Shown one piece after another: positions 38,448-45,332 of a stretch of DNA of 45,332 bases (positions within the stretch are counted from its first letter, which is position 1; every line of letters begins with the position of its first letter). Both the position numbers and the translations under genes were made by a program. This DNA comes from Methanogenium cariaci JCM 10550 (GTDB taxonomy: Archaea > Halobacteriota > Methanomicrobia > Methanomicrobiales > Methanomicrobiaceae), in contig NZ_BBBG01000023.1 in NCBI RefSeq assembly GCF_001315945.1, positions 1-45,332 on the forward strand, given 5' to 3'. The notes below the pieces were generated by a model. The model did not search any database. It saw only the letters and a program-made list of their open reading frames with translations, and was not told where the DNA came from.

Positions 38448-40394
38448 TCAGGAATGCTGGTGTGGCAGGTCAGGAGCAGTTTTGGTTTCCCGTCTCCAGT
38501 TCCCTTCCGGTACGGATATTTCAAAACAGCACCCTTCGCCCGGCACCCCCCCGGTTTCCCGGATTGTGATCCCGGTTATTTTGAGAATCTCTGAGACAAG
38601 GAAGAGTCCCAGTCCGGTATTTGATCCTACGTGCCGGTCAAATATCTTGTCCTTCATATCTGCAGGCACCCCAATGCCGTCATCTTTGACAGTTATTATC
38701 CCGTTATTCTCTTCTTTCCGGAATGATACAAGGATCTGAGTTGCTGATTTACCATGTCGGACGACATTGTCGTAGAGATTCCGGAATACCTTCTCAAGCA
38801 TAGGATCTGCATATACACAGGTGTCTGCAACATCGGTATGTGTCTCGATTTTCCCTGCCGGTGACTGCGTAAATGCGGTATCTGTGACCTTCCGGAGGTT
38901 TTGCCATGCAGGCTGAACCTCTCCCAGTTCCTGATAGTAACGGGTGAACTGTATCTGTTCCTCAATCTTATTGGTAACATCGATTATCGCATCGACATAG
39001 ACCGACGGTTGCCCTTCTGTGATGTCTTCTTTCAGGAATTCCTCCAGCATAAGAAGGGCGGTCAACTGATTGAGGATATCATGCCGGGTGATGGAATGGA
39101 GGAGGGTGAGTTTGTTGTTTGCTTCTATGATGGCATCCTCTGCATGTTTGATCTCGGTAATATCCCTGCCTACAGACTGGTATTCCGTTACTATGCCTTT
39201 CTCGTCAAATATCGCCCGGTCACTCCACCGCTGCCACCGGATGTCACCATCAGGCATCACGCATCTGTGCTTGATGGTCGCGACCGGATGTTCCGGGGTA
39301 AGGGACTGTAGCATCTCTGTTATACGCAGACTGTCTTCTTTCGGGATGTCAGGTCTGAATCTTACGTTGGTAAGTTCCTGGCGTTTTTTTCTAAAATAAT
39401 GGCAGTATGCATCATTTACGAATAGGTGTGTGCCATCCGGCAGAAACCGGCAGACAAATTCAGTCTGGTCTTCCACCACAGTCCGGTAGAGGTTTTCACT
39501 GGTCCGGATTTCATCCTCCATCTGTTTGCGCCGGGTGATATCGGTTGCATGTACAGTCACACTCTTCACGTCGCCGTCTGCATCAAACACCGGATCAATG
39601 GAGTAATCCCAGATTCCTTCCCATGAGACTTCTTCTTTGAAGGCCTTCTTGGTAGTAAATACCTGTTCAAGCCAGAGACTTCGTTTTTTTACGATATCTG
39701 CCGGGAAGAGATTCCATACGGATGTCCCGATAAGATCTTCGCGTTTTTTCCCGAAGCGGGCAGGGTAACTCTCATTTGAATCCAATACCATGCCATTACT
39801 GTCAAGGAGGACGGTTGTTGAGGGAGAGGAATCAAGAAGGGAACGTACCCGCTGCTCACTCTCCTGCAATTGGTTTCTGCTTTCGATGAGTTCATTCAGA
39901 TTGCGGTGAAGTTCTTCACTTTTTTTCGTGAGTTCCCTGTTCACCGCTTCTATCTCTGCGTTTTTTCGCTGAATTTCGGATTCTGCCCTTCTGTTTTCAA
40001 TTGCTTCCTGGATGATAGTATGCAGTCTGGCAAACTGTGCTTTTGGATGGCCGCCCTTCTGGAGATAATAATCTGCCCCCCCGATATTGAATGCGTCAAT
40101 CACTACCTCTTCCCGGCCCTTTCCGGTGAAAATAATGAACGGAGTGTCATTCCCAGTGGAACGCAGGGCAGAAAGGAATTCAATGCCATTCATATCAGGC
40201 ATTTCAAAGTCAGAGATAATGGCGTCGTAGTGGCCTGCCTCTATTTTTCTGAAGCCTTCCTCTGCAGAACCGGCAGTATCAATGCTACAGCCCCCCTCTC
40301 GTTGAAAATAGAGTTGCGTGACGTATAACAGGGCTTCTTCGTCATCTACATAGAGGACGCGGTGAATACTGGTGTTGAGATCAGTTTCTGCCAT
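38448..40394 (-). CDS. hybrid response-regulator/PAS sensor histidine kinase
   Basis: A cytosolic protein of 648 residues. It starts with a receiver domain (LYVDDEEALL, Asp in DAIISDFEMPDMNG, Lys in YLQKGGHPKAQF), then a coiled coil (about 130-185), two PAS domains (around 190-300 and 315-430), a dimerisation helix with the His (LLHSITRHDILNQLTALLML), and an ATPase domain (NLYDNVVRHG, VKDDGIGVPADMK, TGLGLFLVSEI). No transmembrane segment is seen. G runs add residues at REGGCS (a six-base run), NIGGADYY and ETGGVPG. Start ATG 40394 is chosen because the receiver begins there. The phosphorylation partner is unknown. Confidence 0.9.
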   Translation of the reverse strand: MAETDLNTSIHRVLYVDDEEALLYVTQLYFQREGGCSIDTAGSAEEGFRKIEAGHYDAIISDFEMPDMNGIEFLSALRSTGNDTPFIIFTGKGREEVVIDAFNIGGADYYLQKGGHPKAQFARLHTIIQEAIENRRAESEIQRKNAEIEAVNRELTKKSEELHRNLNELIESRNQLQESEQRVRSLLDSSPSTTVLLDSNGMVLDSNESYPARFGKKREDLIGTSVWNLFPADIVKKRSLWLEQVFTTKKAFKEEVSWEGIWDYSIDPVFDADGDVKSVTVHATDITRRKQMEDEIRTSENLYRTVVEDQTEFVCRFLPDGTHLFVNDAYCHYFRKKRQELTNVRFRPDIPKEDSLRITEMLQSLTPEHPVATIKHRCVMPDGDIRWQRWSDRAIFDEKGIVTEYQSVGRDITEIKHAEDAIIEANNKLTLLHSITRHDILNQLTALLMLEEFLKEDITEGQPSVYVDAIIDVTNKIEEQIQFTRYYQELGEVQPAWQNLRKVTDTAFTQSPAGKIETHTDVADTCVYADPMLEKVFRNLYDNVVRHGKSATQILVSFRKEENNGIITVKDDGIGVPADMKDKIFDRHVGSNTGLGLFLVSEILKITGITIRETGGVPGEGCCFEISVPEGNWRRETKTAPDLPHQHS

Positions 40395-40700
40395 GTTCCG
40401 GATGGGTATTATTGTGGCCGTTATGATAAATCTTTTGAAAATTTTGGTATTGTTTATATCTGTTAATTGGTTAAATACTCTCTCATATATGAGTTTTTTG
40501 ATTTGATTGTGAAACAAATGGTAATTTGTAGATATTGAGTATCATATTCTGATGGATTATATGGGAACCTGGTGAGTATTTTCCCATATCTTGGGTATGG
40601 TTATATCTCATCCCGATTTATTGACCCGGTTTTCAATTCCCTGTTCCGGGGGGGATTTTTTATCCATAACCTGATATGTCAGATTGACCTATGAACTGAG
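40395..40700. promoter_or_regulatory. divergent promoter region, kinase and antiporter
   Basis: This 306-bp AT-rich gap lies between the leftward kinase gene and the rightward antiporter gene. Candidate TATA boxes include TTTATATC near 40451 (kinase side). The palindrome-like CTCATATATGAG near 40483-40494 is a perfect 12-base inverted repeat that could be a binding site. A G7 run falls at about 40648. Confidence 0.4.
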
Positions 40701-41905
40701 ATGAGTGCCGGGATATTACCACCTGTGGAACTTCAGATGACTCTCCTGCTGTTCTTTGCTCTTGCAGGATATCTTCTTGCGTCAAAGATCAACCAGTCTG
40801 CAGTTGTGGGTGAGATTTTGCTTGGCCTTATCGTCGGTCCTTCTGTTCTCGGACTGATTACCTATACCGAATTCGTGCAGGCTATTGCCGGACTCGGTGC
40901 GGTAATCCTCATGTTTGTGATTGGGTTTGAGTTTGAGATCGAGGATCTGACGAATGTGAAGTACGGAATTATCGGCATTATCGGGATCATTGTCCCGTGG
41001 ATTGGTGGTTATTTTGCCTCTCTTGCCTTTGGGTTCAGCCATGAAAGCGCTCTTTTTATCGGGACGGCACTTACTGCAACGTCCATTGCAATAACAGCCA
41101 ACGTCTTAAAGGAGATGTGTATTCTGGACACCGAATTTGCAAAGGCGATAATCGGTACAGCGGTTATTGATGATATCCTCAGCCTTCTTGCACTTTCAAT
41201 AACGGCTGATGTTGCATCCGGTAGCTTTTCAATAGAGGGCCTTGCCTTTATCGTCATAAAACAGGTTGGGTTCCTGATTCTAATCGCCCTGATTGGCCTC
41301 TTTGTCATTTCAAAAATGATCGTCAAAATGGACAGGAGTTCGATTGCAAAACGCTACCCCCCCGAGTTTGTGTTCATATTTGCAGTGATGATTGCATTTC
41401 TCTTTGCGGCGATGTCAGAGTTTATCGGGATTTCTGCCATTATTGGGGGGGCGTTCATTGCAGGTGTTTCCTTTAATGGCATCAATCTGATACACAGCCG
41501 GGACATCGCGGAGGGTGCGGAATATCTCTATATCATATTTGCTTCAGTCTTCTTCGTATCGCTGGGGGGGTACTTGTCGATTTAACCGCCCTGACCGTTC
41601 CGGTGCTTCTGTTCATCGTCGTAATCACGGTGATCGCGATAGGAACGAAAGTGATCGGCTGTGGTATTCCGGCACGGCTGCTCGGCTATTCCAAAAGAGA
41701 TTCTCTTGCAATAGGATTTGGGATGTCACCGAGGGGGGGTGAGGTGGCAATGATTGTCGCACTCCTTGGTCTGAACCTCTCGCTCATTGGCCAGGATATA
41801 TATGCGTCAATAGTTGTGATGAGTATTCTGACAACGGTCATAACACCGATCGCCTTCAGGAACTGGCTCTTCAAAAAGGAGGTTGCCGCATGCAGGCTGG
41901 AGTAA
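40701..41905 (+). CDS. CPA2-family Na+(K+)/H+ antiporter (frame break)
   Basis: A protein of about 398 residues with around 11-12 transmembrane helices, of the KefB/NapA-like group. Landmarks: GEILLGLIVGPSVLGLI, VILMFVIGFEFEIEDL, GTALTATSIAITANVL, TAVIDDILSLLALS (the paired Asp of the ion site), and SPRGEVAMIVALLGL. A G7 run at 41564-41570 should be five; with it corrected FVSLGVLVDLTALT joins the halves. Other runs add residues at YPPEF, IGGAF and SPRGGEV, the last in a near-invariant PRGE motif. It lacks a regulatory RCK domain. Confidence 0.92.
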
Positions 41906-42049
41906 TTTTCAATTATTCCTTTTTTGCACCCCCCCTGCCGGATTCACAGAGTTCTAAAAAAATGTTCGGATTTTTACCGAGCTGAATCATTCTCTCGTTT
42001 TAGGATCATATTTAAATATTCATGTACCATAATGGCGTTGTGGTCCAAG

Positions 42050-42688
42050 ATGCAACATCCCGTTAAAGCCACTGAAGAAGATGATCTTTCAAAAGAAGAT
42101 TATGAAAAAAAAGACAAGATAACATACATAAGCTCATCATATTCCTTGAAAGTGACAATCTTACATCCAGATGGAAAGCAGCTGAAATATTAGGAAATAT
42201 GCACGCCAAAGAGGCATTAGAACCTCTAATCAAAGCCCTTTTGGATGAATATGTCGATGTAAGCTGGATCGCTGCCAAATCACTGGGGAAACTTGGTGAC
42301 AAGAGGGCAACCCTACCGCTGATAGACTGCCTCGACAGTGAGGAGCAGTGGCTGAGAAAAGGGGGCGGCAACAGGTCTCGGGATGCTTAAAGATACAAGG
42401 GCCGTTGTTCCACTTATCGGACTGTTGGAAGACGATAAAACAAAAGTCAGAATTGCTGCCATAAAAGCACTGGTGCTAATCGGGGATGAGCGTGCGAGAG
42501 GGCCTATCATCCGATGCTTAAATGACAAAGAGATTACCGTTAAAGTCGAAGCGGTGGGTGCACTGGTGACGTTTGGAGGAGAAGAAGTCCTCAAAGTGCT
42601 GAAAGAATATCTGGCGGATCCTGATATTGGTGAAAAAGCTGATTGGGCAATAAAACGGATCGAAAGCAGAGATGAACCGGGATCATAA
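42050..42688 (+). CDS. HEAT-repeat (PBS lyase-like) protein (frame breaks)
   Basis: A soluble protein of about 210 residues built of HEAT-like repeats, for example SRWKAAEILGNMHAKEALEP, SWIAAKSLGKLGDKRATLPL, DTRAVVPLIGLLEDDKTKVR and VKVEAVGALVTFGGEEVL. Such proteins are scaffolds for protein binding; a specific role is unknown. Frame breaks lie at about 42130 in the N-terminal part and at 42360-42364, where five G should be four (KGAATGLGMLKD). The start could be 42032 or 42050; a TTTAAATATT box lies 20-40 bases upstream. Confidence 0.75.
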
Positions 42689-42758
42689 TATACAACCGAT
42701 AGCTCTCAGAATGGTATCAGATACATATCACTGATAACTCTGATTTTATCCTGAAAAT

Positions 42759-42768
42759 ATTTATATAA
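42759..42768 (+). promoter_or_regulatory. TATA box ahead of the ABC-2 permease gene
   Basis: ATTTATATAA is a strong archaeal TATA-like sequence. Transcription would start near 42793, just before the trinucleotide repeat, and reach the permease gene at 42923 after a leader of about 130 bases. Confidence 0.4.
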
Positions 42769-42849
42769 TCCTTTACACGGCAATCATAAATAATAATGGT
42801 GATAATAATAATAATAATAATTGGTGAAATTGAAATTGCTATATCCACC
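42769..42849 (-). repeat. diverged copy of the 3' end of the secreted-protein gene, with a (TAA)n tract
   Basis: Positions 42813-42849 match 44875-44911 in the same orientation at 34 of 37 bases, and both are also preceded by TCCTTTACAC (42769-42778 and 44861-44870). In copy two this DNA encodes the last residues of a secreted protein (GGYNNINFTNYY) and the leader of the next gene. Here the minus strand reads GGYSNFNFTNYYYYYYHH, with stop codons on both sides, so only the tail of a gene remains. A TAA trinucleotide run expands the middle. Confidence 0.6.
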
Positions 42850-42922
42850 ACGTCACACCCGGCCTCTCAACACAAAAAGAGAACGTTCTCTCATATTACA
42901 ACACCGGGGGGGATGAACAACC

Positions 42923-43963
42923 GTGAAGTCAGACGGACTGTGGGTGATCGCACAAAAAGAACTCAGAGATCACTTCAGGAGCAGAAAATTTCTGCTGATT
43001 TTCGGCATATTCCTGATCATAACAGTCCTCGGAATGGTCACCGGTGTAGCACATTACAACAAAGACCTGCAGAAATATAATGAACGTCAGTCCGTCATTG
43101 ACGAGGACGAATCAGAAGTAAGGTGTGGATGGCAAAAACCCTCCATAATGACAGTCTATATGGGACTCAGTAGCCTGATCACAATCATTTTCGGGGGGGC
43201 AATTCTTGGGATTGCAATGGGATTTGACCTGATATCAAAAGAAAAAGAGACAAAATCTCTAAAGATGTTGCTGTCGAATCCAATATATCGTGACGAAGTC
43301 ATAAACGGAAAAGCTATTGGCGGTGTTATGGCGCTTGCTATCGTAATTGGCATTGTGTTTATTGTCACCTTTGCCATCCTCATAATCTCAGGAATTGTCC
43401 CGGAAGGTGATGAACTATTAAAGATTCTTGTGTATGAGGGTGCAACATTCCTGATGATACTCTCTTATTTTGCATTATCACTTTTTATGTCCACCATAGC
43501 AAATGATAGCGGCACTGCCCTTGTCTATTCATTGATCATTTTTGTCGTCATTATATGCATGGGAATGGCACAGGGAGAGATAATAAACCAGATTATAGGT
43601 GATCCGCCTGCACAACCGGAGGATGAACTTCTCTTAGGTTCGGATTTAAACAGCATCAAAGTAATTGAGGAACGAGATTACAAGATCTGGGAAGAATATA
43701 ACAGAAAATCAGATGAATACCAAAACAAACGGCAGTCAGTATCGGATATAATCACACTGTTCTCACCCCCAAAGAATTTGCGGATGGTGTCAGACAAAAT
43801 GATTTGTCTAGGTAAATATTATCCCGGTAGATACAACAGGCCTGAAGTGACGGTAACAGACATATTCGGAGATATTCTGAAAAATATCATCGCAATGATT
43901 GCCTTCCCTGCACTCTTCCTCGGCCTTGCTTACGTGCGGTTTATGCGGATGGATATCAGATAG
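42923..43963 (+). CDS. ABC-2 type transporter permease
   Basis: A membrane protein of 346 residues. A cytosolic helix (VIAQKELRDHFRSRKFLLIF) and first membrane segment are followed by a large outside loop, then GFDLISKEKETKSLKMLLSN, the coupling-helix segment usual in ABC-2 permeases, and further membrane helices (AIVIGIVFIVTFAILIIS, ALVYSLIIFVVIICMGMA and a C-terminal helix). No ATPase gene lies immediately beside it in this window. Start is GTG 42923; GGGGATGA lies eight bases ahead within a run of seven G. Only two G/C runs fall near or in it (about 42906-42912 and 43194-43200), and the frame is intact. Confidence 0.82.
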   Translation: MKSDGLWVIAQKELRDHFRSRKFLLIFGIFLIITVLGMVTGVAHYNKDLQKYNERQSVIDEDESEVRCGWQKPSIMTVYMGLSSLITIIFGGAILGIAMGFDLISKEKETKSLKMLLSNPIYRDEVINGKAIGGVMALAIVIGIVFIVTFAILIISGIVPEGDELLKILVYEGATFLMILSYFALSLFMSTIANDSGTALVYSLIIFVVIICMGMAQGEIINQIIGDPPAQPEDELLLGSDLNSIKVIEERDYKIWEEYNRKSDEYQNKRQSVSDIITLFSPPKNLRMVSDKMICLGKYYPGRYNRPEVTVTDIFGDILKNIIAMIAFPALFLGLAYVRFMRMDIR

Positions 43964-43971
43964 GAGGAAAA

Positions 43972-44058
43972 ATGAAACAAATAAAATATCTTTCCGAAAC
44001 GCACCGGAACAGATACGACTGCATAATGCAACAGCACTTATTTTATCGCATGTTTTAA
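43972..44058 (+). CDS. 28-codon ORF with a strong ribosome-binding site
   Basis: TAGGAGGAAA overlaps the end of the permease gene and sits just before ATG 43972. The frame runs 28 codons (starting MKQIKYLSETHRN) to TAA at 44056-44058. The spacing says a gene begins here, but the product is shorter than any ABC partner. It may be a true small protein, or the surviving start of a deleted or frame-broken gene. Confidence 0.4.
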   Translation: MKQIKYLSETHRNRYDCIMQQHLFYRMF

Positions 44059-44114
44059 TGGCAAATCACGAATTGATCTCCATTGCACACCATATAACAT
44101 AAATTTACTACTCG

Positions 44115-44852
44115 CTAAACGCTGGTAGGGTGGCGGGTTTTTGCCATCGCCACTACTGCACTCTCACTGATATGATACTGCACAAAACGGCCTTCATTCC
44201 GGATAGCAATCACACCGTCCTCCTCAAGACGTTTCATATGCCATGTTATGGTGGAACCGGCAATACCAAGTGATTCTGCGATATCCTTCCGGGTGGCAGA
44301 TGGGTTTGCGGCCAGAACTTCAAGAATATTTCGCGTAGTTGCATTTCTCATATGCTTAAGCACGTTCTGCTGTGACACAGAATATGTTCCGCTGTTTTCG
44401 AAATAGTGGGTATGCCCCTTCCCCCCCTCCAGTATCGCAAGGTTATGGTTCTTACACAGCTGATTGATATGATAGCGAAGGGTGCCCAGGCTGACATTCG
44501 TCTCCTTTACAATGCCACGCAGGTGTATGCCGGGATTCTTCCTGATGCACTCATAGATTTTTTGGCGTGTATCATTTTCAAAGACATTGCCCCCCCCGCT
44601 GACACGATTGATGCCGAGGAATGCCCACCATTTCATCACTGCAAATATCTCTGCGGGCAGACAGGCGAACTGTAGGATAATGATCCAGAGGGGGGGTAAG
44701 TCCCAGAACGATACCGGTTGGGGGGGATATACGGGCGACCCTTCAGCAGGATGGTCATATCCTGAGTGAACAAAATAATGATTGGCTGATACTCCGGGTG
44801 AAAAGAGACCCAGAACAGCAATGACCAACACAATATATCCGATCTTCCTCAT
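44115..44852 (-). CDS. membrane-anchored regulator with two winged helices
   Basis: A protein of 245 residues. The N-terminus has a signal-like helix (IGYIVLVIAVLGLFSPGVSA), a short outside segment, then a transmembrane helix (WIIILQFACLPAEIFAVMKW). Two winged-helix domains follow: IYECIRKNPGIHLRGIVKET with SLGTLRYHINQL, and ILEVLAANPSATRKDIAESL with STITWHMKRLEEDGVI. Such proteins transmit an outside cue to a promoter. The start at 44852 has GGAGGG five bases ahead. Runs of G7 and C7 add residues (SGGGNV, YPPQPV, LPPLW, EGGKGH). It lies 20 bp after the secreted-protein gene and is probably co-transcribed. Confidence 0.82.
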   Translation of the reverse strand: MRKIGYIVLVIAVLGLFSPGVSANHYFVHSGYDHPAEGSPVYPPQPVSFWDLPPLWIIILQFACLPAEIFAVMKWWAFLGINRVSGGGNVFENDTRQKIYECIRKNPGIHLRGIVKETNVSLGTLRYHINQLCKNHNLAILEGGKGHTHYFENSGTYSVSQQNVLKHMRNATTRNILEVLAANPSATRKDIAESLGIAGSTITWHMKRLEEDGVIAIRNEGRFVQYHISESAVVAMAKTRHPTSV

Positions 44853-44872
44853 ATCAACCCTCCTTTACACAC

Positions 44873-45332
44873 TCAATAATAATTGGTGAAATTAATATTG
44901 TTATATCCACCGTTCAGGTTGGTAACCTGATAATACCACATGCCTGCTGTCAGGTACTTTGAAGCAGAGATGTCCAGATATATTCGCTGATCCATCCTTC
45001 CGTCAGCAGAATCCTCAAACGGTCCCATAACTGCATCCGGGGGGAAAATACTGTCAGTTTGTATGCTACATCCCTGCCCGCCCAGTTGAGATCGATCCAG
45101 AGGTGCTCCTTTTCCTCCGGAACATAAAGCTGGAAATACTGATCACTATTTTCATCATACGCAAAATTGGTTGCCGGCAGAGTATTTAGTGCCTCCATCG
45201 GCACAGAACTCTGTGCGATCAGATAATACTTCAGATCTATAACTGAAAGTATTGCGCTCAGGAGCCCGTCATCCAGATTCACCTGTATGGCATTGTTATT
45301 CATCTGGTTCATGTCCGCAGATGCTAAAAAAT
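44873..45332 (-). CDS. secreted protein C-terminal region (cut by window edge, frame break)
   Basis: The frame is open to the window edge, so the start is probably outside. ATG 45312 is available but continues upstream without a stop. The visible part has YVPEEKEHLWIDLNWAGRDV and, after correcting a run of six C at 45039-45044 to four, LTVFSPDAVMGPFEDSADGR, YLDISASKYLTAGMWYYQVT and a C-terminal GGYNNINFTNYY with TGA at 44873-44875. The DLNW, DGR and G.WYYQV pattern is that of secreted pre-peptidase C-terminal-like beta-sandwich domains of methanogens. The regulator gene follows after 20 bases. Confidence 0.72.

Noticed and set aside
42786..42822. CRISPR or satellite array at the TAA repeat
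   Set aside because: It is a single trinucleotide run without spacers or longer repeat units; no CRISPR array is visible in the window.
42823..42849. A pure operator repeat shared by regulator and permease
   Set aside because: The second copy is the coding end of the secreted protein (GGYNNINFTNYY), so its similarity is at least partly from a duplicated gene end. I keep regulation only as an alternative.
1..45332. Heptameric G/C runs as phase-variation (contingency) switches
   Set aside because: They strike housekeeping genes such as pcm, proC and the helicase and destroy invariant motifs in frame, and they also occur between genes. Contingency loci are few and limited to surface or defence genes. 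Read evidence could reopen this.
1..45332. tRNA or rRNA genes
   Set aside because: I found no cloverleaf with a conserved T-arm and no rRNA-like sequence by eye; a covariance-model scan would be decisive.

Overview
The window comes from a methanogenic euryarchaeon, most likely of the order Methanomicrobiales. Supporting this are an archaeal translation factor aIF1A, an archaellin with a class III signal peptide, a DUF2769 Cys-rich protein, archaeal winged-helix regulators, TATA-type promoters, and Shine-Dalgarno sites of the AGGAGGTGA type. I could not run a taxonomic search, so the order-level call is inference from protein style.

Layout. 0.1-1.8 kb: leftward translation and protein-repair genes (aIF1A, a small unknown, pcm, a DUF2769 protein). 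2.4-4.0 kb: DEAD-box RNA helicase. 4.5-7.1 kb: a decayed secreted-protein end, two secreted proteins (one PepSY) and a membrane winged-helix protein. 7.2-8.9 kb: a SLOG-like plus multi-TM protein resembling predicted nucleotide-sensing defence effectors. 9.0-12.2 kb: NapH-type ferredoxin, BaiN/HI0933 flavoprotein, ProC. 12.2-15.8 kb: pilin-like LamG protein, Cache lipoprotein, small membrane protein, two thioredoxin-fold proteins. 16.1-19.3 kb: a metal-chelate/corrinoid ABC importer (binding protein, permease, ATPase). 19.4-26.7 kb: AIM24 protein, lipase-like hydrolase, archaellin, methyltransferase, ATP-grasp protein, a two-gene half-permease, ferritin-like protein. 27.1-37.2 kb: a Cys-rich protein, then an ion and sulfur block (TrkA, DUF1622, two YeeE/YedE sulfur channels, an MBL-rhodanese-rhodanese fusion, an SLC13 permease with RCK_C-like domains, TrkH, a PutP-type symporter). 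37.4-45.3 kb: ferredoxin-nitroreductase, hybrid PAS histidine kinase, CPA2 antiporter, HEAT-repeat protein, ABC-2 permease, membrane winged-helix regulator and a secreted protein cut by the window edge.

The outstanding signal is not a gene. My hand count gives roughly 160-170 runs of six or more G or C in 45 kb, most exactly seven long, about twenty of eight, about ten of six, and none longer. Wherever a run falls in an invariant motif, the motif becomes canonical if the run is shortened by three: Walker A and the ABC signature of the ATPase, the CxxCxxC cluster of the nitroreductase, CPYG of the NapH protein, DGDTGG of BaiN, ATPGG of ProC. Other runs are off by one or two and break the frame. 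About 25 of about 48 genes need at least one frame correction, and reading across the breaks restores normal proteins. The simplest explanation is a sequencing or assembly fault specific to G/C homopolymers. A truly hypermutable G-tract genome is the less likely but exciting alternative. CDS coordinates below therefore span the reconstructed genes, with breaks stated.

Functionally the window looks like a motile, salt-adapted anaerobe: K+ uptake (TrkA/TrkH), Na+-coupled solute uptake (PutP), H+ antiport, and sulfur-compound import linked to persulfide handling, with oxidative-stress proteins (Bcp, ferritin-like, isoaspartyl repair).
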